Shown: positions 42,346 through 57,212, counted from the first letter of the stretch. The stretch: 64,000 nt of DNA from Aquarana catesbeiana (GCF_042186555.1 NC_133328.1:613968768-614032767), one strand, 5' to 3'. Translations and numbers: made by a program. The notes: a model not told the origin generated them from the letters alone.

Positions 42346-43039
42346 GAAAGGTTGATACTGGTCACAGCTATCCTTAGGGAAACTGGGGAGAAAAGACGAA
42401 TGCAGTGTGCCTCAAATGAGCAGAGTGACAGCGAGGGAGGTGGGTGAAGTATCTGGGACTGGGGAAGTGAGTCCAAAGAAGACCACCGTGGGATAGGGCA
42501 GCAGAAGACACAGTGTCAGATTCATGAAGCCAGGTTTCAGCAATGGTGAGTAGATTAAATTAGTTAGCGATAAAGAGATCATGGAGAGAGGTGAGTTTGT
42601 TACAGACAGAGCTGGCATTCCAAAGGGGGCAAGAGAAAGGGATTCTGGTCTTGGGAAGAAGATAAATGCAAACTAGATTGTATGCATTGCTTCTGCAGCC
42701 AGGGGGTGTAGGGTAATGGATGCGTTGAGTACAGTTAAGTTAAGGAGGCCCAGGGTTTGGTGATACATCACTAGAGGATAGGGGAAGCAGAAGGGTGAGG
42801 GAAGTAATGTGGCAGTGTGATTTATATGAAGGGACATGCCCCAGTGTCCTGGAGTTTTTTTGTGCGTATGGATTTAGAATTAACAGGAGTTGGTGAGTGC
42901 AGTAATAAGGAGAGGACAGAAGTGAGGGTGATATATATAAGCTGTGGGGTGGAGAAGAGGTGTGCAGGACAGTTAGTTTAATGATAGAGGACACAGCTGT
43001 CAGAAGGAGTGGTGGACAGTGCATTTTTATGCCTTTTAG

Positions 43040-43850
43040 GACTCTAAACTTCCCTCTGTAGAACTATAAGCAAAGTACTTGTAAAAGCGGTAAGTGGACT
43101 TGGCTTTGTAGTGGTAGCTAAAGGCACAAGTGCCCCGTCTTCTGAGCAATTTAAGCAGAGTCCCTTCACAAAGAAATAGATAGACTGTGCTCTTCAGGGC
43201 ACCAGCGATGTCTCCTTTTCACACAGCTAACTCTCTCAAGCACCAGTAGGATGGCAGCAGCCCACAGTCTCTAGCATCTCTCACATAGTCTGTACTCACA
43301 AATGTTCTCAAAAAATGGTCCCCTCCAACCAAAATCTTCCAAACACCAGTGACCTCAGACTAGATCCTCAGATGACAGCCCCTCAGTCAGTTTTCAGTGA
43401 CTTTCAGCAGCCAGTCCTCAGGTAGCCTAGCTGAGGCCTCATGAACAGCAAGCACATGGTAGGGCTACCTAAAGGAGCAACCAGCTCCCCTTAGGCTGTG
43501 TTCCTCTCCTGCAGGAAAAGACCTGGAAGCTCTGTGGCTCAGAGTATTTACACAGACGCCCAGCACCCATCTTGACCAGCCTCCCAGGAATTGACCAGGG
43601 CTGTATAAATATTCATTCTGTCCATTTGCCTTGCTTCACACCTATGTTCCAACAAGATCCACAGTTCTCTAGAAAGCAGAGAGGGAAATCAAACCTTAAG
43701 CAGGTGAAACCCTGAACAGACCAGAATAATCAAAATAGCTGCTCTGATTACAGAGAGCAATACTAAATTTGCCTAACAACAAGACAGCAGCTCCACTGGA
43801 TACAGTGAGCCAGATCTAAACTGACCTAGTCCTAGCACCTAGGAGGATGC
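43040..43850. repeat. Unclassified interspersed repeat X (copy 1)
   Basis: Homologous to 61930-62535: both contain 'ctgaggcctca.gaacagc', a later 'ggccag/gaccagg...ataaatattc' and 'gaacaga...aca.a...gctgct' ending 'tttgcctaac/gcac'. No coding content. It lies directly upstream of the L2 5' end, so it may be an L2 leader or an independent element. Confidence 0.6.
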
Positions 43851-43854
43851 TACA

Positions 43855-44165
43855 CAGACTTGTGTCCGTTTACACCTGCCTATATACGGGTCCGTCCAGG
43901 TCCACCAAAAATCGTGGAAAAGGACGATGTCCTTTTCCATTTTTGCAGACCGGATCAGAGCTAGCCCAATGTAAATGGACAGTAGTGTCCGTTTAAATCC
44001 AACTGCCCATAGAACTGACATGGGTTTGCCCATGCCCACCAGGCAGAAACTGAATAGGCACGAATGTGCCATCCGTCTCTTTTGGTTCCGATCAGCAGAA
44101 GATCTGCCCCAAATCCCCTGCTGATCGAAGCAGACTTCGCTCCGTTTGAAAGGAGCCTTTGTTAT
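43855..44165. repeat. Fragment of a frog MITE ('ggcaccctttcac'-like family)
   Basis: Contains 'gtccgtttacacctgcc', 'ggtccgtccaggtcc', 'gatcagcagaag' and 'ctgctgatcgaagcagac', phrases typical of a common frog element ending in 'ctttcaca'. The termini are not both present. Confidence 0.45.
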
Positions 44166-44327
44166 ACTTTAGGAATAACATTCTTTTTAAAACATTAGTT
44201 TTATTCCCTAGGTACTCTGCTTCCAGAATGAATATTGTTTGTTTGGGAGTCTTTACTGACGTTTTCAGTCTGTATTGCACATTTCATGCATGTGAAAAAA
44301 TGGAAAGACTGTCCCGTGAGCGAAGGA

Positions 44328-44725
44328 GTTAAAGGCACAGACACTTGAAATCGTATTTGCAGACAGGAAGTATTTGTAACTTTCACACACTGTTTTCAGA
44401 ATTCTTGTATCATCTGGGCTCTTCGTGTAATTACTGAATCCTCCTGAGCTCACTTAGAGAACATGACTTGGCTACTAAGAGCATACAGCCTAAAGAGACC
44501 CGGTCGGTCTCTGAAAAAAATTGCATTTAGATTCCCTTGAAGGAAAATAGTTTTTATACTCATCTCTCTGGTGGCCATGTCTCTTAACTTTTCTCCGTTG
44601 CAGCCCCAACACCTCCAGGCATGTCGGGTTCCTGTGTCCCTGCCAAGTACTGTGGTTCCATCATCTGACCCCTACCTCACTAAAGGATAAAACAGTGATG
44701 TAGGGACAGGAAGAAGAAACCAGTG
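44328..44725. repeat. Left arm of a 398-bp inverted repeat
   Basis: Reverse complement of 47148-47545 with about 17 differences over 398 bp (about 96% identity). Starts gttaaaggcacagacac and ends aggaagaagaaaccagtg. Confidence 0.93.
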
Positions 44726-47147
44726 CCAAGTGGCATGGGCATCTGGAAGTCCTGGAAGATTGCATTCATATTTTTGCCACCCAAATGCATTATTTTACAT
44801 TTTTCTACATTGAACCTCATTTGCCATGTAGTTGCCCACCCCATTAAACTGTCAGATCTTTTTGCAAGGTTTCCACATTCTGCAGAAAAGTTATTGCCCT
44901 GCTTAGCTTAGTATCATCCGCAAATACAGAGATTGAACTGTTTACCCCATCCTCCAGGTCATTTATGAACAAAATAAATAGGATTGGTCCCAGCACAGAA
45001 CCCTGGGGGACCCCACTACCCACCCCTGACCATTCGGAGTACTTCCCATTTATCACCACCCTCTGAACTCGCCAATGTAGCCAGTTTTCAATCCATGTAC
45101 TCACCATATGGTCCATGCCAACGGACCTTATTTTGTACAGTAAAAGTTTATGGGGAACTATGTCAAATGCTTTTGCAAAATCCAGATACACCACATCTAT
45201 GGGCCTTCCTTTATCTAGATGGCAACTCACCTCCTCATAGAAGGTTAATAGATTGGTTTGGCAAAAAAGATTCTTCATGAATCCATGCTGATTACTGCTA
45301 ATGATACCGGTCTCGTTACTAAAATCTTGTATATAGTCTCTTATCATCCCCTCCAAGAGCTTGCATACTATTGATGTTAGGCTAACTGGTCTGTAATTCC
45401 CAGGGATGTATTTTGGGCTTTTTTTAAATATTGGTGCTACATTGGCTTTTCTCCAATCACCTGGTACCTTTCCAGTCAGTAGACTGTCAGTAAAAATTAG
45501 GAACAATGGTCTGGCAATTACTTGACTGAGTTCCCTAAGTACCCTCAGATACAAGCCATCTGGTCGCGGTGATTTATTAATGTTAAGTTTCCCAAGTCTA
45601 ATTTTAATTCTGTCCTCTGTTAACCATGGAGGTGCTTCCTATGATGTGTCATAAGGATAAACACTGCAGTTTTGGTTACTGAAGCCCCCCCGATTCCCTC
45701 ATGAAGACTGATGAGAAGAATAAATTCAATACCTTCGCCATTTCCCCAATATGGTCTGTCCTCCCTTTTTTTCTGTTTACATACTTAAAGAATTTCTTGG
45801 GATTTTTTTTGCTCTCCTCCGCTATGTGTCTTTCGTGTTCTATCTTAGCCGCCCTAATCGCACCTTTACATTTCTTGTTGCATTCTTTATAAAGTCTGAA
45901 TCCTGATGATGATCCCTCAACCTTGTATTTTTTGAAGGCCTTCTCCTTTGCTTTTATATGCATTTTTACATTAAGCCATCCAGGACTTTTTTTCTCTCTT
46001 TTAAATGTATTACCCAATGGGATGCATTGGCTAATGCCCTTATTTAATATGCTCTTAAAGCAAACCCATCTCGCCTCCGTGTTGTTTGTTCCCAAGATTT
46101 TATCCCAATTCATGCCTTCTAACAAGGTTTGTAGTTTAGGGAAGTTGGCTCTTTTGAAATTCAGTGTCTTTGTATTCCCCTTATGTTTCCTATTTGTGTG
46201 ATTTATACTAAAGCCAATTGACCTGTGATCGCTGTTTCCTAAATATCCCTGTATTTCCACATCCGTGATCAGGTCTGTATTGTTGGTAATCAGTAGATCC
46301 AGTAACACTTTATTTCTAGTTGGTGCGTCTACCATCTGAACCATGCAAGACATTTAGGAACTGGCGAGCCTTACACAAATGCGTGGTTCCCTCTGCCCAG
46401 TCTATGTCTGGATAATTAAAATCCCCCATTATGATAACACTTCCCATCCTTGCTGCTAATCCAACTTGTGATAGAAGATCCACCTCCCTCAGGTTAGGGG
46501 GCCTATAGCATGCTCCCAGTAATATTTTCCCCTTAGCTTCATCCCTTTGGAGCTCTACCCATAAGGATATCACCTCCTCCCTTGCTCCCTTAGTGATGTC
46601 ATCTCTCACATTCACTTGTACATTATTCTTGATATATATGCATACCCCTCCCCCTTTTTACCCTCTCTATCCCTGCGATAAAGGGTATACCCTTGAATGG
46701 TTGCCAGCCAATCATGACAGCTGTTGAACCAGGTCTCTGAAATTCCCACAAAATCCAAATCCTCCTTGTACAACAGTATCTCTAGTTCCCCCATCTTGTC
46801 CGCCAGGCTCCTGGCATTGGTGAACATGCCACATAGTTTAGACCGGTCGCATACTATCCTCTTATTGGGTGTTCCGAGATTGCAACTATGACTTGTTACT
46901 ATACTTACTTTGGGTTTATGTGCTTTGGTCAACCTACCACTAATGCCCCCAATACTGCCCACTGGAATATGTTACGCGCTGACTATCTCTACCTCTGGGC
47001 CCTCCCCGCCGTCGCCTAGTTTAAAAACCCCTCTGACTTTTTGGCCATCTTTACTCCCAGCTGATCTGCACCCTCCTCATTTAGGTGCAGTCCATCCCTT
47101 CTATAGTACTGGTGATCGACTGTGAAGTCGGCCCAGTCCTCCAGGAA
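44726..47147 (-). pseudogene. CR1-type LINE fragment (ORF1 end, endonuclease, reverse transcriptase)
   Basis: Read on the minus strand, it begins in the C-terminal esterase-like part of ORF1 ('YRRDGLHLNEEGADQLG', near 47100-47010). The endonuclease follows: 'FTNARSLADKMGELEILL' (46962-46612), 'IIMGDFNYPDIDW' (46615-46316) and 'GNSDHRSIGFSI' (46353-45676). The RT core (45554-44844) has 'PGNYRPVSLTSIVCKLLE', 'DFAKAFDIVPH', '[20 protein letters not shown]' and the catalytic 'SVFADDTKL'. It stops around 44735 in the RT C-terminal region, so both ends are missing. The catalytic residues survive but at least three frame breaks interrupt it. It fills the loop of the 398-bp inverted repeat. Confidence 0.9.
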
Positions 47148-47545
47148 CACTGGTTTCTTCTTCCTGTCACTACATCACTGTTTTATCCTCTAGTGAGGTA
47201 GGGGTCAGATGATAGAACCACAGTACTTGGCAGGGACACAGGAACCTGATATGCCTGGAGGTGTTGGGGCTGCAACGGAGGGAAGTTAGGAGACATGGCC
47301 ACCAGAGAGATGAGTATAAAAACTCTTTACCTTCAAGGGAATCTAAATACAATTTTTTTCAGAGACCGACCGGGTCTCTTTAGGCTGTATGCTCTTAGTA
47401 GCCAAGTCGTGTTCTCTAAGTGAGCTCAGGAGGATTCAATAATTAATCGAAGAGCCCAGATGATACAAGAATTCAGAAAACAGTGTGTGAAAGTTACAAA
47501 TACTTCCTGTCTGCAAATACGATTTCAAGTGTCTGTGCCTTTAAC
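47148..47545. repeat. Right arm of a 398-bp inverted repeat
   Basis: Pairs with 44328-44725. The first few dozen bases appear to continue the CR1 ORF1 reading on the minus strand ('KKKPVFLEDWADF'), so the arm includes a small piece of CR1-adjacent sequence. The outer edge abuts a Tc1-like remnant. Confidence 0.93.
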
Positions 47546-47850
47546 TTGATTGCACGTTGGTCAACCCGATAGAACACCTTTGGGATGAATTAGAGAGGAG
47601 ACTGCGAGCCAGGACTTCTCGTCCAATATCAGTGCCTGACCTCACAAATGCACTTCTGGAAGAATGGTCAAACATTCCCATAGACACACTCCTAAACCTT
47701 GTGGACAGCCTTCCCAGAAGAGTTGAAGCTGTTATAACTGCAAAGGGTGGGCCAACTCAATATTGAACCCAACGGACTAAGACTGGGATGCCATTAAAGT
47801 TAATGTGCGTGTAAAGGCAGGTGTCCCAATACTTTTGACAATATAGTGTA
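47546..47850 (+). pseudogene. Tc1-like transposon D, 3' end only
   Basis: The frame 47557-47766 reads 'NPIEHLWDELERRLRARTSR' and 'LLNLVDSLPRRVEAVI', the C-terminal end of a Tc1-type transposase including the catalytic Glu in 'LWDELE'. The element ends in cccaatacttttgac and 'aatatagtgta' at 47850, the right terminal repeat. Everything 5' of it is missing and replaced by the inverted-repeat arm. Confidence 0.9.
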
Positions 47851-48925
47851 TAGCAGTATAATTAATGAACATGTCACAAAGCTGCACAGTTTTTAAAACC
47901 TACTGGGGCCCCTTAATAGCATAGGCTGATTTTGGGAAAAGGTGAGCTTAGCCTTTACTTTAGATTTTAGCACCAATGCTTTTTTTGTCCATCATCCAAC
48001 ATAAGATCCTTTTTAAAATGTATTTCTTTCAGTAGCATTTAAGGTTCTAACGTGTACACAGAATGTGCATATAAATACTTATACCGCTCAACTGGAACAT
48101 AACATAGACCAAGATATTTGAGGATTCACAGAAGCCGAGCATTCTGTGTTTTCATGGTATAAGATTATCCTTCAGAACACTCAGAATGCCCCATCTCTGT
48201 ACTGTACTGGTGGTTCCATCCCAGATTGAATATCCCTCTGTAGTGCACTTCTACATGTGTCATGTCATAAATAACACTTTGACTGTCTGGCTTCAGATCA
48301 AGGATCTCAGGACCGTACACTTCATTACAAGTCCTCCTCCACTTCCTCTACCCTCATATAACAAGAACATGGAACCAATGTACTGTTGAGACACATTTAA
48401 ATCAGACTTTGCATCTTTATGTAAGTGAATAAACATAGCTAAAGAATATCTAAATTCAAACAGTGGTGGCTGCATTTGTTTTAATTTTTCAGGCTAAGTA
48501 CATCTTCTGCAAGAATAGAACAAACTGTTTAATTTGTGCCTTTATAACTTCCTGTGCACTGAACCGATCCCTCAAAGAAAAATCTGTTTTCCGAGCTAGC
48601 TATTAGCAAAAGAATGTCTTCCTATGTCAGAAAGGTGAGGAGTGAAGGAGGGGTTAGTAGTCCAAATCAAGAGAACAGCCTAAGGTGACAACTATGGTTC
48701 CCGCTGGAGTTTTTTTCTCAGAGTATAGGTGTAGGAACTCCCCCCTTCTGAGCCACCCTTCGTTTCTGCTCCCTACCCACCTCTGACCACCAACTTATGG
48801 TTCCACCTTGTATCCATCTCCCAGTACCGCCCCTTTTAGACAATACAGAACTAAGTCTCTTTTTGTGCTACTAAGTGATTTGCACAAAATGTGGTAATGA
48901 TAACAAGAAAGACAGTAAAATAGAT
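47851..48925. other. No gene seen
   Basis: About 1.1 kb is without a recognisable repeat or gene. The 67-codon frame at 48186-48389 shows no family resemblance. It may be unique sequence. Confidence 0.45.
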
Positions 48926-49335
48926 ACCCTGCAGTGAGCAACAATAGACTCCACCCCAGCAAGAGTAGACCCCCCCCAGCAACCATAAACCCAATCCCAG
49001 CAACACTATTTTCCCCACATAATAATAACCCCCCCGCCCCAGCAACAACTGACCCCCCACAATAAAATACCACCCCAGCAACAATAGACCCCCAGCAGCA
49101 ACAACAGGTCTCCCAACAGCCAGCATTAATATAGCATCCAGCAAGAATTAACCTCCGCCTCAACAGTAGATCCCTCCCAGCAACAATTGACTCCCCCAGC
49201 AACATAAGACCCCCCCCACCAACAACAATAGACCCCCCATCAGCAACAATAGACCTCCACAGATAAATAGATCCCCACCAGTGACAATAGATCCAGCAGC
49301 CAGCATGAATAGACCCTCCAGCACACCACAACACT
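48926..49335. repeat. CA-rich degenerate minisatellite
   Basis: Repeats of 'cagcaacaatagacccccc' with variable length (roughly 18-32 bp). The long minus-strand glycine- and leucine-rich frame over it (49334-48795) is a consequence of the repeat. Confidence 0.85.
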
Positions 49336-49465
49336 CCTTGCCATTACATGATTCATAGCTGGAGGTGGCAGAACTGCATTCCCCCACGTTCTCACTGAAA
49401 AAAAGCACTAATTCCCTCTATAGATACAGTTGAGTGAGTGAGTGTAGCTACCCTAGGAGAGGAGG

Positions 49466-52476
<3,011 letters not shown>

Positions 52477-52976
52477 NNNNNNNNNNNNNNNNNNNNNNNN
52501 NNNNNNNNNNNNNNNNNNNNNNNNNNNNNNNNNNNNNNNNNNNNNNNNNNNNNNNNNNNNNNNNNNNNNNNNNNNNNNNNNNNNNNNNNNNNNNNNNNNN
52601 NNNNNNNNNNNNNNNNNNNNNNNNNNNNNNNNNNNNNNNNNNNNNNNNNNNNNNNNNNNNNNNNNNNNNNNNNNNNNNNNNNNNNNNNNNNNNNNNNNNN
52701 NNNNNNNNNNNNNNNNNNNNNNNNNNNNNNNNNNNNNNNNNNNNNNNNNNNNNNNNNNNNNNNNNNNNNNNNNNNNNNNNNNNNNNNNNNNNNNNNNNNN
52801 NNNNNNNNNNNNNNNNNNNNNNNNNNNNNNNNNNNNNNNNNNNNNNNNNNNNNNNNNNNNNNNNNNNNNNNNNNNNNNNNNNNNNNNNNNNNNNNNNNNN
52901 NNNNNNNNNNNNNNNNNNNNNNNNNNNNNNNNNNNNNNNNNNNNNNNNNNNNNNNNNNNNNNNNNNNNNNNNNNNN
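52477..52976. other. Assembly gap (500 N)
   Basis: Exactly 500 N, probably a placeholder length. It falls inside the GAAA satellite, so the true array length is unknown. The sequence resumes immediately at a TTAA element. Confidence 0.98.
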
Positions 52977-52979
52977 CCC

Positions 52980-53490
52980 TTAAAGAGGAGTTCCACCCAG
53001 GGGGGCCCATGAAAAAAAAAAAAAATTAAAAGTCAGCAGCTACAAACACTGCAGCTGCTGACTTTTAATTGGGCACTTACCTGTCCCTGGGTCCAGCGAT
53101 GCGGGGGGATTGAAGCCCCGCTCGTCCCCCCCTTCGTTCAGCGGCGCCGGCATTGCAACTGTGGGCGCCGGGCTGTGGCTTCACAGCCTGGCACCCACTG
53201 CGCATGTGCAAGCGGCACCGCGCGCCGTTATTGGCCGCTCAGTCACCTGGGACCTGTAATGGGTCCCAGATGATTGACAGGAGGGAGGGAGCAGAGCGGA
53301 GCCCTTCCTGTGCCGAGGGGGAAGTGATGTCACCAGCCCAGGCACTGGAAGGGGCAGACTACGAGGGACCCCCTAGCAACAGGCATTTAGAGGTAAATTA
53401 AAAAAAATATATATATCCAAATGTTTCTTTGGGGTTTTTTTTTAGGATTTTTCATGTATTTTTGTTTTTTTGGGTGGAACCCCACTTTAA
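52980..53490. mobile_element. TTAA-flanked element, 'gaggagttccaccc' family (copy 2)
   Basis: TTAA at 52980-52983 and 53487-53490. Termini ttaaagaggagttccaccc and gggtggaaccccactttaa. The GC-rich interior ('gggtccagcgatgcggggg', 'gggcgccgggctgtggcttc') is close to copy 3 at 57213-57720. Non-coding. Confidence 0.88.
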
Positions 53491-53625
53491 GTTCCATGGT
53501 TTACTGCATATACAGACTGATTTTACTGTCGTGGGTTTAGTAAGACTTTAAAGGAAAGTAATATAAAGATGGATTTGAGGAACTGTACTCGCTATATGTT
53601 TAAAAAAATAATAATTTAAGGATAT
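53491..53625. other. Spacer
   Basis: About 130 bp with no recognisable feature. Confidence 0.4.
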
Positions 53626-53890
53626 TTCCAGGGCACTACCTGACTGGAATTTGCATGTTCTCCTTGCGCCTGCGTGGGTTTCTTCCCACACTCCAAAGAC
53701 ATGCTGGTAGGTTAATCGGCTCCTGTGCAAGGAGTTTGTCATACGCCTATGTATGAAAGTAAGTTAAGGACCTTAGATTGTAAGCTCCTTGAGGGCAGGG
53801 ACTGATGTGAATGTGGAATAGGTATGTAAAGCGCTTTGTAAATTGACGCCGCTATATAAGTACCTGTAATAAATAAATTAAATAAATAAA
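53626..53890 (+). repeat. SINE/LINE-tail-like interspersed repeat, longer copy
   Basis: Contains 'ttgcatgttctccttgcgcc', 'ttcccacactccaaagacatg', 'gattgtaagctccttgagggc' and 'gctatataagtacctg', ending in repeated 'aataaat'. The tail form is typical of a reverse-transcribed element. A partial copy is at 2336-2442. Confidence 0.65.
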
Positions 53891-54702
53891 TATTAATGAC
53901 TGCATAACCAGATTATTCCTATGACTTTTCAGCTTCCTGGATCTCAGATTCATTGCACTAAAAGTTAGAACACAGTTAGAACACTAGTCCAGATCATTGC
54001 TGTCAAAGTCAACACCCAGAGGCAGGAAACCATAAACGCAACTATCTGCATCAGGTGTGTCGTCTCTTTGTACTGCATTGACGTGGTACTTTCTTTCAAC
54101 AACAGACTACAAAGAAGATCCGTAGACCACAAACAGGAGGCTACTTGTGTTATGTTGCTTATAGATAGTACAAAACAACAAGCACACATGCTAAAAAAAA
54201 AAAAAAAAAAAACAACTTAAAACACAAGTCAACAAACCACATGTGCATCTAGTTTAGGAGACTAGTTGGCAATCAGCTCAATAGTTGCTTGTAAAAATGT
54301 TATCTTTTGACTCAACGCTGATGCCAATCATGTTATCCTCACCACCAATGCCTGTACCATGGAGTTATAAATAAATATATTCTATGTGCACTAGACTCTG
54401 TTTCACACTTGAGATGCACAAACCTACATTGAGCTTAGAAGCAGTCTGCTTTCACTAAATGTATGCAAAGATAATTTTTCTCACCAGTTGCAACATAAAG
54501 CTGCAAGCAAAAATACGAATGAGTGTTTATCCCATCATAATAATAATTAAAAAAAACTTTGCAGTTTCAATATCAATAAAATCAAAGTGCCATAATGCAA
54601 TCGGAATTAGTGTATCATGAATCCTAATATAGATATATGAATGGTGTTAGTCCATAAGTAAGGCCACAATATAAAAAATAAAAGTAAATATCAATATAAA
54701 AA
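53891..54702. other. No gene seen
   Basis: About 0.8 kb AT-rich sequence with an A-run at 54194-54211. No recognisable element. Confidence 0.45.
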
Positions 54703-54811
54703 GCTTCATGCACACAGGACATTTTTACAGATGCTCCTTTGGGCGTCTGGCATTTTTTTTTTCCTGCCTCTAAACTCCCCTGCATGTTAGCCTATGTGTC
54801 CATGCACCCAT

Positions 54812-56238
54812 TAGATATGTGCAGAACGATAAAAGGTATTTAGTTTTGTTTTGTTTCAATTTGTTATTTACATAAATTTATTTAGTTTATTTGTTTAATT
54901 CATTTTCGGAATTCATTTTGTTTATTTGAGTTTGAATCAATTAAAATTTTCCAAATTTGGTCGAATTAAACTTAAATTCAAATTCAAATTCGGAAGGTAA
55001 TTATACTGTATTATTCTTTCTATTTTATACTATTGGTTTTTTTTTTTCTATTATATTCCTTTATTTTCTATTCTTTTCTAATTCTATTCAAAATTCGAAT
55101 CACGCAAGATGATTATATTCTTTCTAGTTTATTCTATTGTTTTTTATATTCTCTTCTTTTACTTTCTATTCTATTCTAATCTATTCTTTTCTATTCTATT
55201 TGAAATTGAGCTTATTTAATTGGAAAATTAAAATTTCGGAAGAATGTTATATTCTTTCTATTTTATGCTATTCTATTCTATTCTTTTATTTTTTATTTAT
55301 TTTTTTCAATTTCATTTGAATTTAAATTTATTCTATTTGAAATTTGAATTTCAGAAGATGGTTATATTCCTTCTATTTTATTCTATTCTTTATTTTATTC
55401 TATTCTTTCCTTTGTTTTCTAGATTATTTTATGATTTCAACATACAAATACCGGACTGGTGACCTCAAAATAGGGATAAAACTTTTTGCGGAAGGGAGTT
55501 TAACAAGACTTGTGGCCACTCATTAAAATTAGAAGAAAAGAAATGTAACCTTAAACTACGTAGAGGGTTCTTTACTGTAAGAGCGGCAAGGATGTGGAAT
55601 TCCCTTCCACAGGCGGTGGTCTCAGCGAGGGGCATCGATAGTTTCAAAAAACTATTAGATAAGCACCTGAATGACCACAACATACAGGGATATACAATGT
55701 AATACTGACATATAATCACACACATAGGCTCGACTTGATGGACTTGTGTCTTTTTTCTACCTCACCTACTATGTAACTATGTATATTTTATTCTGTTCTT
55801 TTATTTTCTCTTTTATTTTGTTTTGTTTTACTATATTCTTTTCTGTTCTATTCTTCTATTTTCTATTCTATTCCTTTATTTTCTATTCTATCCCTTTATT
55901 TTCTATTCAATTTTTTTTCTATTCTTTTACTTTGTATTCTTTTCTGTTTTACGCTATTCTATTCTTTTATTTTCTATTCAATCATGTTCTGTTCTTTTCC
56001 ATTATATTCCTTTATTTTCTATTCTATTTTATTATCTTCTGAAATTCGAAATCGATTTGAAAACTATTCGAATTCGATTAGAAAACTATTCGAATTTTCG
56101 TTTTGTTATTATTTCGTTTTTCGTTTCACTTAAATTCATTACTATTATAATTCGCAAATTCGGTTACATCCAAATTTTCTGAATAATGAAAAATTTGTCC
56201 GAATTTCGGTTTGCAACGAAACAAACTACACATATCTA
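54812..56238. mobile_element. hAT-like element carrying a TTCTA microsatellite
   Basis: The termini tagatatgtgca and acacatatcta form a short inverted repeat, with 8-bp flanks GCACCCAT (54804-54811) and GCGCCCAT (56239-56246) differing at one base. Subterminal regions are rich in 'aattcgaat'-type motifs. The interior is a degenerate TTCTA/TTCTATTC array (about 55010-56040) into which a CR1 tail was inserted. Confidence 0.7.
55448..55783 (+). pseudogene. CR1-type LINE, 3' end
   Basis: Translation gives 'KLRRGFFTVRAARMWNSLPQ', 'VVSARGIDSFKKLLDKHLND' and a stop, the C-terminal end of CR1 ORF2, then the 3' UTR with 'ggctcgacttgatggacttg' and the tail 'ctatgtaactatgta'. Only the last ~336 bp are present, a typical 5'-truncated insertion. 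It lies inside the TTCTA array. Confidence 0.85.
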
Positions 56239-56251
56239 GCGCCCATAGGGC

Positions 56252-56766
56252 TTGATTTACTAAAATTGGGGTTTGCAAAATTTGGTGCAGCTGTGCATAG
56301 AAACCAAAGTTTCTTGACTGGGGGTTGGGGTCGTTGGGGGGGTGGAGGTTTCGCTCCTTCGGCACAGTATGATCCCGTTAGGGGTACCGGGGGTTGGAAT
56401 GCTTCTATTTCCTTAATGATCCCCACCAGATCGGAATATCTAATAAGTTGACTACACAGGAATAGTATATTTAATTATATTTATTTATATCCAATTTTAT
56501 TTTTTCCCCACTTATCAAAAACACACGTTTGTGAAATAGTCATTCTCCAGAAATTAATGTTATACAATGTTAATGAATATTTAAAACAATTATTAAATGA
56601 ATTGTATTGTGTTCTATGTTATTTTAAAAAATAAAATATTTTGAAAGTAGAAACCAATCAGTTTCCAACTTCAGTTTGTTTAATCAAGCTTTGACAACAA
56701 AAAAAAAAAAACGAAAGCTGATTGCTTTCTATGCAGAGCTGCACTCTCCAGTTTTAGTAAATCAAC
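56252..56766. mobile_element. MITE, 'ttgatttactaaa' family
   Basis: Inverted termini ttgatttactaaaattggg and ccagttttagtaaatcaa. Internal shared phrases 'gtgcagctgtgcatag' and 'ctatgcagagctgcac' continue the palindrome. Non-coding. Confidence 0.8.
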
Positions 56767-56820
56767 CTCATGTGCTTTTTTAGCAGCATTTAGTGGCAGG
56801 AGAGTTTAGAGATTATATAC

Positions 56821-57212
56821 TTAACATTAACAATGGATTATAAATTTCAGTTTAAAGTTTGACCAGAGCAATGTGTATAGGAAAGAAAGGAGGTGACTCT
56901 TATTCTGATTATGTGTGTAATTTATTGACTGTCTTACACACATGATTAACAGATTGTCCCAGCAAAGGTAGAAGTGGATAGCCTGGAGTCATGTGAGAAG
57001 CAGCCTACAGCCCCACTTGAGGCAGAAATAATGAATGCAAAATATGACCAATCAATCAGATATGCACATTAAAATAATTACATTCTGAGCGAGCACATTA
57101 ACACAAGCCCTGACTGACCTCTGTAGCTATAGGCATTGTGGAGAAATTCAAATTCACAACACGTGTACTGAAATCACAGATCCTCTCAGCTTTCCAATGA
57201 AAACAAAGAGAC
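56821..57212. other. No gene seen
   Basis: About 390 bp without a recognisable feature. Confidence 0.4.

Larger units (their letters stand above)
39815..43030 (-). mobile_element. L2-type LINE, nearly full length, degenerate
   Basis: Read on the minus strand, it ends in a tail of ATA/AAT triplets (39846-39815) after a 3' UTR with 'ctgtataaatcc'-type sequence. Upstream are the C-terminal RT domain (40564-40046, 'LIHSLVISCLDYCNSLFIGL'), the segment '[18 protein letters not shown]' (40761-40552), the RT core (41555-41160, '[16 protein letters not shown]', '[20 protein letters not shown]'), and the endonuclease (42618-41758, 'IAETWLHESD' in a shifted frame, and 'DLVFS...LSDHYLI' with the catalytic Asp-His). 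The 5' end has a short hydrophobic segment with 'DVSPNPGP' (43024-42740). Many frameshifts disable it. Confidence 0.88.
54703..56820. mobile_element. Diverged Harbinger-like MITE interrupted by two elements
   Basis: The left part, 'gcttcatgcacacaggac' to 'tatgtgtccatgcaccca' (54703-54811), and the right part, 'cctcatgtgcttttttagcag' (after 56766), match the family of 31493-32441. A hAT-like element (54812-56238) and a further MITE (56252-56766) lie between. The outer right boundary is approximate. Confidence 0.5.

Noticed and set aside
48795..49408. Glycine- and leucine-rich minus-strand frames resembling a membrane protein
   Set aside because: They coincide with the CA-rich minisatellite 'cagcaacaatagaccccc', which yields such residues on the complementary strand.
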